The notes under the pieces: model-generated
Database searches by the model: none
What the model was told of the DNA's origin: nothing
The model's input: the letters and a program-made list of their open reading frames with translations, nothing else
Part shown: in pieces, positions 1-6,287 of the stretch
Layout: each line of letters opens with the position of its first letter
Numbering within the stretch: position 1 is the first letter of the stretch
Position numbers and translations under genes: made by a program
Assembly: GCA_049518775.1 (NCBI GenBank)
Contig: JBEKRL010000078.1
Coordinates: 1 to 8,346 of the forward strand
From: Bog-877 sp049518775
GTDB taxonomy: Bacteria; Chloroflexota; Dormibacteria; Aeolococcales; Bog-877
Direction: 5' to 3'
Length of the DNA stretch: 8,346 nt

Positions 1-594
1 GTCACCAAGGGCCAGCCCCCCGAGCTGGTGCTGGAGGCGACCGCGGCCGGCCTCCAATCCCTGGGGGAGAACTACGTCCAGGAATGCGCCGCCAAGGAGA
101 GGTGGCTCCGCCAGGCCGGGGCGGGGCCGGTCAGCTGGCACCTGCTCGGCCACCTGCAACGCAACAAGGCTCGTCGAGCCGCCAGCCTCTTCCGGTGGAT
201 CGAGAGCCTGGACAGCCTGAAGCTGGCGAGACTGCTCTCGGCAGCGAGGGCGGGCAGCGGGCCCCTGATCGTGCTCTGCGAGGTGGACCTCACCCAGCTC
301 CCCGGCCGGAACGGGTTCGAGCCGGACCGGTTGGAGCGGGATTGGGAGGAACTGCTGACGCTGGAGGGGATCGCGGTGCAGGGGCTGATGACGGTGGCGG
401 CCCCGGGAGAGGGGAGGCGGGCCTTCGCTGCTTGCCACGGCCTCGCCGAGCGGCTGGTCGCACGGGGCGGTCGGGCGCTGCCCACCCTCAGCATGGGAAT
501 GAGCGCGGACTTCCGAGACGCGATCGCCGAGGGCAGCACCCGGGTGCGGATTGGAAGCCTTCTCTTCGGCGAGCGGGAGCTGCATCCGGCCTGA
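1..594 (+). CDS. yggS: YggS/PROSC-family pyridoxal-phosphate homeostasis protein, 5' end missing
   Basis: The reading frame is open from the first base and ends at TGA 592-594, giving 197 residues. The family is usually about 220-235 aa, so roughly 25-35 N-terminal residues lie outside the window. Family members fold like the alanine racemase N-terminal barrel, bind PLP on one lysine and buffer or deliver the cofactor in the cytoplasm; no catalytic reaction is established. Visible landmarks (partial numbering) are VTK at 1-3, where K3 matches the PLP lysine; GENYVQE at 22-28; HLLGHLQRNKAR at 47-58, matching the family 'H.iG.LQ.NK'; GLMTV near 128; and SMGMS at 164-168 followed by a GSTRVRIG phosphate-binding segment and FGER. 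The central strand has VD where I recall VN in most relatives. An in-frame GTG at 28 is internal: starting there would delete the PLP lysine. The next gene converges from the other strand. Family assignment is secure; the cellular role follows from the family only. Confidence 0.93.
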   Translation, partial: VTKGQPPELVLEATAAGLQSLGENYVQECAAKERWLRQAGAGPVSWHLLGHLQRNKARRAASLFRWIESLDSLKLARLLSAARAGSGPLIVLCEVDLTQLPGRNGFEPDRLERDWEELLTLEGIAVQGLMTVAAPGEGRRAFAACHGLAERLVARGGRALPTLSMGMSADFRDAIAEGSTRVRIGSLLFGERELHPA

Positions 595-633
595 GCTCGG
601 GGCCGCAAGTTGGGCGCCGTGGGATGGTCGGCT

Positions 634-654
634 GATGGCAGGTGCCCTGCCATC
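634..654. terminator. Perfect hairpin between convergent genes
   Basis: Two 9-base arms, GATGGCAGG (634-642) and CCTGCCATC (646-654), are perfectly complementary around a 3-base loop. The hairpin sits 40 bp after the yggS-like stop and 89 bp after the leftward hydrolase stop, so it could serve both transcripts. Neither side has a T-tract, so it is not a textbook intrinsic terminator. T-poor hairpins are common in high-GC bacteria, and the terminator role is inferred from position. Confidence 0.6.
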
Positions 655-742
655 TCGGACCGGGACCTGGAGAGCGGCGCCGAGGCCCTGGGGAAGGCGC
701 GGCGCAGCTCCGCGAGCGGCGGACCGGGCCCCGCAGCCGCGC

Positions 743-1429
743 CTACGGGGTGAGGCTGGTGCGGAGGAACTTGAGGGTCCTCTCCCACGAGAGCCTGGTG
801 GCCGGCGCGTCGTAGACCTCGGGACGGTCCTCGTTGGTGAAGGCATGGTGACCGCCCGGGTAGGTGTGGAAGGCGTGCGGGACCTGGGCGGCCTCGAGCA
901 TCTCGGCGAACTTGCGGACCTCATCGGGCGAGGTGAACTCATCGCGGTCCCCGAAGTGCCCCAGGACGGGGCCGGCGATCCGGCTCAGCTCGGTCTCCGG
1001 GCCCGGGATCCCGTAGAAGCAGACCGCTGCCCCCACCCGGTCGTGGCTCGCGGCGAGGGTCACCGCCAGGGCGCCACCCATGCAGTAGCCCACCGTCCCC
1101 ACCAGATCACCGGTGGCCTCGCCGGAGCTGAGCAGGTAGTCCACCGCACCGCACAGCTCCTGGAGGGCCCTGCCCTCGTCCAGGGCCATCATCGCCTTGC
1201 CAGCCTCGCCCGCCTCCTGGAGCCCGATCACCCGACCGTGGTAGAGGTCGGGCACCAGGGCGACGAAGCCCTCGGCGGCGAAGCGGTCGGCCGTGCGCTT
1301 GATCTGGTCGACGAGCCCCCACCACTCCTGGACCACCACCAGAGCCGGTCCGGAACCGCCGGCCGGGGTGCTGAGGTAGCCCGTGGCCGTGCTGCCGTTG
1401 CTGGAGAACTCGACCATTCGGCCCGCCAT
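743..1429 (-). CDS. Dienelactone hydrolase family alpha/beta hydrolase
   Basis: This 228-aa protein is the usual length for the dienelactone hydrolase family, soluble cytoplasmic alpha/beta hydrolases with a Cys-Asp-His triad. Landmarks: QEWWG at 34-38, where E35 matches the family glutamate that contacts the nucleophile; VPDLYHG at 59-65; the nucleophile elbow GYCMGG at 114-119 with C116; GDRDEF at 160-165 with D163 as the likely acid; and YPGGHHAF at 190-197 with H195 as the likely base. The intact triad argues for an active enzyme. The family ranges well beyond chlorocatechol degradation and no other aromatic-catabolism gene is present, so the substrate is unknown. ATG at 1427-1429 is preceded by GGAGGG (1436-1441) at 6 nt spacing. 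The gene lies 77 bp after recJ on the same strand with no clear promoter between them, so it may be cotranscribed with recJ. A TATTCT at 1490-1495 lacks a -35 partner. Confidence 0.92.
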   Translation of the reverse strand: MAGRMVEFSSNGSTATGYLSTPAGGSGPALVVVQEWWGLVDQIKRTADRFAAEGFVALVPDLYHGRVIGLQEAGEAGKAMMALDEGRALQELCGAVDYLLSSGEATGDLVGTVGYCMGGALAVTLAASHDRVGAAVCFYGIPGPETELSRIAGPVLGHFGDRDEFTSPDEVRKFAEMLEAAQVPHAFHTYPGGHHAFTNEDRPEVYDAPATRLSWERTLKFLRTSLTP

Positions 1430-1506
1430 CTGCGTCCCTCCATCGCTGCCCTGGCGGGGCCGGCGGTCCCGGCTCCCACCACCCCTTCAAGAATAGTTGG
1501 GCTGGT

Positions 1507-3204
1507 TCAGCTTCGGGCCGGTCTGAGGTCTCTGAGCAGCAGCTGCGGCTTGCGGCGGCCCCGCCAGCGGGACACCTCCAGCTCGAAGAGCGCATCCACG
1601 CGCCGTCCCTGGGGGAGATGGGCCCGGAGCTGGGGGCGATTGAAGCTGACCGCCTCGGCGGTCCCGGTGGCATCCGCCAGCATCAACTTGAGGTGACCAC
1701 CGGAATGGCCCAGCCGGTCGGTGCGCACCACCGTGCAGCCGCTGGCGCACAGGAGCACCGCGGGGTTGCCGGTACCACAGGGCTGGAGCAGGAGCAGATC
1801 CTCCGCCAGCGCCAGGTCGCACTCTCCCAGCCCCACCTCGGCGTCCACCGGGAAGGTCCGGCTGGGGGAGCGGTCGCCGAGCTGGTCGCGCACCGCCAGG
1901 GCCAGCGCCGTCGCGAAGTCCGCCGCCGCCGCCTCGCCAGGCACCAGGCTGAACCCGCCGGCCCCGTGATGGCCGCCGTACCTCGAGAGCAGCGCGCCAC
2001 ACCGCCGCAGGGCCTCGACCACGTTGAGCCCGGGCACGCCCCGGGCCGAGCCCCGCCACTCTTCGCCGGATCGGCTGTAGATGAAGGCGGGCCGGCCGTA
2101 CTCCTCGGCCAGCCGGCCTGCGACCAGGCCGACGACCCCGGGGGCGAGGGCGGGGGAGCCTAGGGCGATCACCGCCAGGTCGTCCGCCATGATGGCCACC
2201 GCAGCCCGGGCCTCCTCCAGGGCTGCGGCCAGCAGGTCACGTCGGGAGCGGTTCAGCGTCTCCAACCGGGCGGCCGACTCCTCCGCCTCCTCAGCCTCCT
2301 CGGCGAGGCAGCAGCGGAGGGCCAGCCAGGCGCTGTCAAGCCGCCCGGCGGCGTTTATCCGGGGAGCCAGGCCGAAGGCCAGGTCGGAGCTGGTGGGGGT
2401 TCCATCGACTCCCGCCCCCTGGGCCAGCTCGCGCAGCCCCAGAGGTGCTCGCTCCTGCCACGTGGCGAGGCCCTGGCGCACCAGCCACCGGTTCTCATCC
2501 TGGAGTGGCACCATGTCCGCCACGGTGCCCAGCGCCACCAGCGGCAGCTGGTCCGCGGCGGTCCCTGGGGGCACGGCGCCGGCCGCCTCCAGGGAGCGCA
2601 CCAGCTTGTAGGCGACCCCGACTCCCGCCAGCCCCTTGAAGGGATAGCGATCGTCGGGCCGCTGGGGATTGACCAGCGCGTCGGCCGGGGCCAGCTCGAC
2701 CACCGCGGAGCCGTCCTGGCGGTGGGGAAGGTGGTGATCCGTGATGACCAGCCTCAGCCCGGAGGGACGCTCCCGGACCACATCCACCGCGGTGGTGCCG
2801 CAGTCCACAGTGATCACCAGCCCGGCTCCCCGGCGCCGCAGCTCAACCAGCGCCTCCCGGTTGAGCCCATAGCCCTCGGACTCGCGCTCTGGGATGTACG
2901 GGATCGGCTCGACGCCGGCCGCCTGCAGCGAGCGGACCAGCAGAGCACAGGCACTGACACCATCTGCGTCGTAGTCGCCGTACACGGCGATCGTCTCCCC
3001 CGACCTGATGGCCTCACGGACCAGGCGGACCGCCTGGTCCATGTCCGAGAGCAGCTGGGGATCGTGCTCCTCACCGGTGGCGCTCGCGGCCGCCCGGGCC
3101 AGCGCTGGAGTCGTTCCTCGGGCCCTGGCCACCCGCTCGAACGCCGATCCGGTACGGCCCAGCTCCGTCGCGGGGAGCACCCACTCCCGGGGGGCGCGCT
3201 TCAA
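1507..3204 (-). CDS. recJ: Single-stranded-DNA-specific 5'-3' exonuclease RecJ
   Basis: This 565-aa protein has the usual RecJ length. RecJ degrades single-stranded DNA 5' to 3' in recombinational and mismatch repair, using two metal ions held by DHH-superfamily motifs. All motifs are present in order: GDYDADG at 76-82, VDCGTT at 133-138, DHH at 156-158, VADMVPL at 228-234, APRINAAGR at 280-288, then the DHHA1 domain with GGHHGAGGF at 410-418, and a C-terminal OB-fold-like part starting around QPCGTGNP at 474-481 (EPFGxGNP in many relatives). The start is TTG. It is the only start codon between the in-frame upstream TGA (about 45 nt back) and the conserved WVLP beginning at residues 8-11. Only a weak GGGGA Shine-Dalgarno precedes it. 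The gene is separated from FO synthase by 152 bp containing that gene's hairpin and a TAGAAT box, so it probably begins its own transcription unit. Confidence 0.95.
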   Translation of the reverse strand: MKRAPREWVLPATELGRTGSAFERVARARGTTPALARAAASATGEEHDPQLLSDMDQAVRLVREAIRSGETIAVYGDYDADGVSACALLVRSLQAAGVEPIPYIPERESEGYGLNREALVELRRRGAGLVITVDCGTTAVDVVRERPSGLRLVITDHHLPHRQDGSAVVELAPADALVNPQRPDDRYPFKGLAGVGVAYKLVRSLEAAGAVPPGTAADQLPLVALGTVADMVPLQDENRWLVRQGLATWQERAPLGLRELAQGAGVDGTPTSSDLAFGLAPRINAAGRLDSAWLALRCCLAEEAEEAEESAARLETLNRSRRDLLAAALEEARAAVAIMADDLAVIALGSPALAPGVVGLVAGRLAEEYGRPAFIYSRSGEEWRGSARGVPGLNVVEALRRCGALLSRYGGHHGAGGFSLVPGEAAAADFATALALAVRDQLGDRSPSRTFPVDAEVGLGECDLALAEDLLLLQPCGTGNPAVLLCASGCTVVRTDRLGHSGGHLKLMLADATGTAEAVSFNRPQLRAHLPQGRRVDALFELEVSRWRGRRKPQLLLRDLRPARS

Positions 3205-3259
3205 CTCATCCCCGGACCTTGCTCGCGAACCGTCCGCCGGGAGGCATCACCGCGACTCG

Positions 3260-3265
3260 ATTCTA
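3260..3265 (-). promoter_or_regulatory. recJ: Candidate -10 box for recJ
   Basis: TAGAAT on the minus strand matches five of six bases of TATAAT and is an AT-rich patch in very GC-rich DNA. Transcription from it would begin near 3253, leaving a leader of roughly 48 nt before the recJ TTG. No good -35 hexamer is seen at 16-18 bp, so this rests on the -10 alone and on its place downstream of the FO synthase hairpin. Confidence 0.35.
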
Positions 3266-3317
3266 GCCAGCGGGCCTGAGGGGAACGCCCCGCTGGACGG
3301 GGGCTAGCCAGGCGCCA

Positions 3318-3347
3318 CCGGGCCGGCTCGGCTCCAACCGGGTCCGG
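3318..3347 (-). terminator. GC-rich hairpin just after the FO synthase stop
   Basis: Reading the minus strand from 9 nt past the stop codon: CCGG, then AC, then CCGGTT, a 7-nt loop, AGCCGG, C and CCGG. This folds into a 10-bp stem with one G-U pair and a small internal loop. No T-run follows. It would end the FO synthase transcript or protect its 3' end, and it separates that unit from recJ. The function is inferred. Confidence 0.45.
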
Positions 3348-3356
3348 AGCAGGAGC

Positions 3357-5363
3357 TCAGCTGGGCGATGGGGTGCCGGCGGCGACCAGGTCGAGGTCGC
3401 GTGGCCGCCGGACGACCCGGCCGTAGGTGGTGTCCCGCTCCCGGGGAATCCGGCCCACCCGGCGGATGGCGGCCTCGATCTGATCGGGCTCCAAGTTCTG
3501 GCCGTGGTTGGCGCCGCTCAGCCGGGTGATCGACTCCTCCATCAGGGTCCCGCCGAAGTCGTTCGCCCCCCAGCGGAGCGACTCCGCCACCCCATCGGCG
3601 CCGAGCTTGACCCAGCTGGTCTGGATGTTGGGGATGTCGCTGCCGAAGTAGAGCCTGCAGAAGGCGGTGAAGCGCAGCGAGTCCTGCAGGGTGATCGGCT
3701 GGCGGATGCCGAAGTACTTGCCCAGGGTGTTGTTCTCCACCTGGAAGGGCAGGAGCACGAACTCGGTGATGCCCCCGGTCTCCCGCTGCAGATTGCGGAT
3801 CACCTCGAGGTGGCGGAGCCGGTGCCAGGGGGTCTCGATGTGCCCGTACATGATGGTCGAGGTGGTCTTGAGCCCCACCTCGTGAGCGGTCCGGACCACC
3901 TCCACCCACTCCTCGGCGCTGAGCTTCTCGGGGCAGAGGATGCGGCGCACCTCCTCCACCAGGATCTCGGCGGCGGTCCCGGGCAGGGTGCCCAGCCCGG
4001 CGTCCTGGAGCTGGCGGAGAACGTCCGCGACCGAGCGCCCGGACTCCTGAGAGAGGTAGCGGATCTCCTCGGGGGACAGGGCGTGCAGGTGAAGGGTGGG
4101 CCAGCGCTGCTTGATCTCCCGGAAGAGCCGGTCGTAGAAGGCGAGGTTGAGTCGGGGGGTGAGCCCGGACTGCATGCAGATCTCGGTGGCTCCGCGCCCA
4201 ATCCCGTCGGCGATCTTGGCGAAGAGGGTGTCACGGTCGTGGAAATAGGCGCCCTTGGCGGTCAGTGAGCCCCGCCGGAAGCCGCAGAACTTGCAGGTCC
4301 CTACGCAGACGTTGCTGATGTTGAGGTTGCGGTTGACGACGTAGGTGACCTCGTCCCCGACCAGCTCCTGGCGCAACCGGTCGGCGGCCGGCCGCAGGTC
4401 CGCCAGCGACTCCTGGTAGACGGGGAGACGCTCTTGGAGCCGGTAACCGATGGTCCTCGCCCTGGCCGCCAGCTCGGGCTCGGCAGGCCAGTCGTAGGCG
4501 GGGCTGACCGAGTCGCCGTCCCAGGAGACGCCACCCAGGTCCCGAGCGCCGGCCTGGACGAGCTCCGGCCAGTTCCCGAAATTGAGGTTGGGGGGCACCT
4601 GGACCGCCACGTCCTCGGGGAGGATCTTCCGCGCCATCTCAACTGCGGCCCGGAAGGTGTCCGGGTCTGGCCCCGGCTGGTCGGCCATCGGAGTCCCCGG
4701 TTTGGGGATGAAGTTCTGGACGATCACCTCCTGGATGTGGTGGTGGCGGAGATGGGAGCCGGCGATGAGCTCCAGGGCGCGGCGCCGGTCGGCCTCGGTC
4801 TCCCCGATCCCGACCAGGATGCCGGTCGTGAAAGGGATGCCCAGCTCGCCGGCCGCGTCCAGGTGGGCGAGCCGCTCCCGGTAGCGCTTTCCCCCGCCCA
4901 TGCCGTGGGCCCGCAGCGCATCGGTAGCGGTCTCCAGCATCAGCCCCATCGAGACGTTCCAGGGCTGCAGCCGAGCCAGGCTGGAGCGGCTCAGGAGCCC
5001 CACGTTGGTATGGGGCAGCAGGCCCCGTCTCATCGCCCGCCGGCAGATCTCCTCGACCAAATCCACGAAGGCATCCTCATCGGCAAGGCCCAGGTCCGGC
5101 AGCCGCCAGGGCTGCTCTCCGGCCATCACCAGGACCTCGCGGCAGTGGTGTCGGGCCGCCTGCTCCAGGTGCTGGTCGACCTCGTCGAGACTGATCAGAC
5201 CACCCTCGTCCGTCCGGTACTCGCAGTAGCCGCAGCGGCGCAGGCAGCGGTGGGTGACGTTCACCGTGTAGCTGCGGCTGAACGTCAGGTAGCCGGTCCG
5301 GTACTCGGGGGAGTGCCGGGTGGCGACACCGGGCCGCACCGGAAGGGTTGCCTCGTAAGCCAT
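3357..5363 (-). CDS. fbiC: Bifunctional FO synthase, fused CofG-CofH radical SAM enzyme
   Basis: This 668-aa fusion makes the deazaflavin chromophore of coenzyme F420. In the known pathway the CofH half joins tyrosine to 5-amino-6-ribitylaminouracil and the CofG half closes the ring to give 7,8-didemethyl-8-hydroxy-5-deazariboflavin (FO). Each half is a radical SAM barrel with one CX3CX2C cluster site. The N-terminal CofG half (about 1-320) has C40, C44 and C47, TGILVGIGET at 180-189, an EVIVQNF-KPGTPM stretch at 212-226 and PPNLN at 257-261. The C-terminal CofH half (about 338-668) has VNRNLNISNVC at 343-353, C353, C357 and C360, LGTLPGTAAEI at 458-467, TSTIMYGHIETP at 501-512, SWVKLG at 583-588 and GGTLMEES at 604-611. 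Actinobacterial FbiC is often 770-860 aa, so this is a compact version with a short linker. It has MQSGLTP (397-403) where I recall MQGGIHP in most CofH. ATG 5363 has no Shine-Dalgarno. No other F420 gene lies in the window. Confidence 0.93.
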   Translation of the reverse strand: MAYEATLPVRPGVATRHSPEYRTGYLTFSRSYTVNVTHRCLRRCGYCEYRTDEGGLISLDEVDQHLEQAARHHCREVLVMAGEQPWRLPDLGLADEDAFVDLVEEICRRAMRRGLLPHTNVGLLSRSSLARLQPWNVSMGLMLETATDALRAHGMGGGKRYRERLAHLDAAGELGIPFTTGILVGIGETEADRRRALELIAGSHLRHHHIQEVIVQNFIPKPGTPMADQPGPDPDTFRAAVEMARKILPEDVAVQVPPNLNFGNWPELVQAGARDLGGVSWDGDSVSPAYDWPAEPELAARARTIGYRLQERLPVYQESLADLRPAADRLRQELVGDEVTYVVNRNLNISNVCVGTCKFCGFRRGSLTAKGAYFHDRDTLFAKIADGIGRGATEICMQSGLTPRLNLAFYDRLFREIKQRWPTLHLHALSPEEIRYLSQESGRSVADVLRQLQDAGLGTLPGTAAEILVEEVRRILCPEKLSAEEWVEVVRTAHEVGLKTTSTIMYGHIETPWHRLRHLEVIRNLQRETGGITEFVLLPFQVENNTLGKYFGIRQPITLQDSLRFTAFCRLYFGSDIPNIQTSWVKLGADGVAESLRWGANDFGGTLMEESITRLSGANHGQNLEPDQIEAAIRRVGRIPRERDTTYGRVVRRPRDLDLVAAGTPSPS

Positions 5364-5368
5364 GGACG

Positions 5369-5376
5369 AGATTATG
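5369..5376 (-). promoter_or_regulatory. fbiC: Possible -10 box placed for a leaderless fbiC transcript
   Basis: The minus strand reads CATAATCT seven nucleotides or fewer before the fbiC ATG (5363). CATAAT (5371-5376) matches five of six TATAAT bases, and TAATCT (5369-5374) fits TAnnnT. Either would put the transcription start on or next to the A of ATG. No -35 hexamer and no Shine-Dalgarno are visible. The alternative is readthrough from the upstream gene with coupled translation. Confidence 0.4.
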
Positions 5377-5382
5377 CCGGTC

Positions 5383-5396
5383 GGCCCAATCGGGCC
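5383..5396 (-). other. Small GC hairpin between the Cys/His-rich gene and fbiC
   Basis: GGCCC (5383-5387) and GGGCC (5392-5396) form a 5-bp stem around a 4-nt loop within the 38-bp gap, 5 nt after the upstream stop codon. There is no T-run. It could act as a weak terminator or an mRNA-processing point. It is short enough in this base composition to arise by chance. Confidence 0.3.
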
Positions 5397-5401
5397 CGGC
5401 G

Positions 5402-6124
5402 TCAGACCCTGAGCGGTACCAGCACGTTGGGGAAGCTGGCTCCGTAGCTCTCCACGTAGCCATCCAGGGCCTGCAGCAATTGTTGCTGGAAGGCCAGACG
5501 CTCCACCAGATCAGAGGGGGAGGCCTTGTTGGCCTCGCCGGAGAGGTGGCGCTGGATCCAGGGCGGCACGGTCGAAACCAAGGTGGTGGTCCCTCCAGTG
5601 AGAATCACCGTCTCCGGGTGGTTGTCCTCCACCCGCAGCCCCACCCTAAGCAGCAGCCCGGTCCGGTTGGCGAGCCCCCAGACCCGCTCCCAATGCCCGG
5701 CCTGATGGCGCGGGCGGTCAGGTCGCGAATAGCGGATCGCCGGGTCGTTGATGATGCTCATGTTGGAGTCGCCCCAGCGCACCAGCCTCGACACCACCGG
5801 CTCGTCCAGGTCTCGGGACACCCACATCACCAGGGAGGCGGAGCGGTCGTCCAGGTCCGGCGGCAGGATCTCGGTGCCCTGCAGCATCGCCATCGACAGC
5901 ACTTCGACGATGCTGGCATGGCGCAGGCAGTAGGCTCGCCCGGACACCACCCTGAGGTGCTCCCGGCAGGCGACCCAGGCACAGTCGACCGCTCTCCGGT
6001 CACGGTAGAGGCAGCGGAACGCCTCTTTGGTCTCGCACCCCCGCTGGTCGCATCCACCCCCTTCGGCCACGCCGTACTGAATCACGGGTTCCGGTGCCGG
6101 TTCGGGTGCCTTGCCCCTGGCCAT
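5402..6124 (-). CDS. Unrecognised 240-aa protein with an N-terminal Cys/His zinc-finger-like domain
   Basis: I do not recognise this family. After a Pro/Lys-rich N-terminus (about 1-20), residues 25-69 hold six cysteines and two histidines: C25, C30, C38, C48, C53, H56, C66 and H69. The spacing is C-X4-C-X7-C-X9-C-X4-C-X2-H-X9-C-X2-H. Eight potential ligands ending in two CxxH pairs is what a two-zinc, B-box- or cross-brace-like finger would need. There is no cysteine in the remaining 171 residues. The rest (about 70-240) is a soluble mixed domain with likely beta strands around 157-185 (RTGLLLRVGLRV, then TVILTGG) and a Gln/Leu-rich amphipathic stretch near 208-225. There is no signal peptide or membrane segment. 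ATG 6122-6124 is preceded by AAGGAG (6135-6140) at 10 nt and by a good promoter about 90 bp up. FO synthase follows 38 bp downstream on the same strand. The gene is probably real, by conventional start signals, length and codon usage; its function is unknown. Zinc binding is inferred from the pattern. Confidence 0.82.
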   Translation of the reverse strand: MARGKAPEPAPEPVIQYGVAEGGGCDQRGCETKEAFRCLYRDRRAVDCAWVACREHLRVVSGRAYCLRHASIVEVLSMAMLQGTEILPPDLDDRSASLVMWVSRDLDEPVVSRLVRWGDSNMSIINDPAIRYSRPDRPRHQAGHWERVWGLANRTGLLLRVGLRVEDNHPETVILTGGTTTLVSTVPPWIQRHLSGEANKASPSDLVERLAFQQQLLQALDGYVESYGASFPNVLVPLRV

Positions 6125-6217
6125 CTCTCAGCCGCTCCTTGCCCCAGCCAGCTCTGGCAGGAGGCCACAGCCGGGAGGCGCGTTGCTTGAACGAAGACGC
6201 GCTGCCAATCTGAGGCG

Positions 6218-6246
6218 AAGATAGCAGAGGTGAACGAGAGTGGCAA
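6218..6246 (-). promoter_or_regulatory. Sigma70-type promoter with extended -10
   Basis: On the minus strand, TTGCCA (6241-6246, five of six to TTGACA) is followed after exactly 17 bp by TATCTT (6218-6223, four of six to TATAAT). TGC directly before it supplies the extended -10 TGn. The start would fall near 6211, leaving a leader of about 87 nt before the 240-aa Cys/His protein at 6124. It is the best promoter in the window and lies in a locally AT-richer patch. Confidence 0.7.
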
Positions 6247-6273
6247 GGGCCAGCGGGGAGGACCCGGCGTTTG

Positions 6274-6287
6274 TGACAGCACTGTCA
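6274..6287. promoter_or_regulatory. Inverted repeat, candidate operator upstream of the promoter
   Basis: TGACAG and CTGTCA are perfect 6-bp inverted arms around a 2-bp centre. The centre lies about 70 bp upstream of the predicted start and 27 bp beyond the -35 box, a spacing typical of an activator site rather than a blocking repressor. The minus strand also reads as an imperfect 9-bp tandem repeat (GTGCTGACA, GTGCTGTCA). No regulator gene is in the window, and the binding protein is unknown. Confidence 0.4.

Noticed and set aside
551..1696. A rightward open frame of 381 codons across the convergent gap, hydrolase and recJ end
   Set aside because: It is a shadow of the hydrolase and recJ genes on the other strand, both of which carry complete catalytic motifs.
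2283..2312. Short repeated GAG/GCC codons in recJ (EEAEEAEE)
   Set aside because: A local run of charged helix residues inside an intact recJ frame, not a distinct repeat element.
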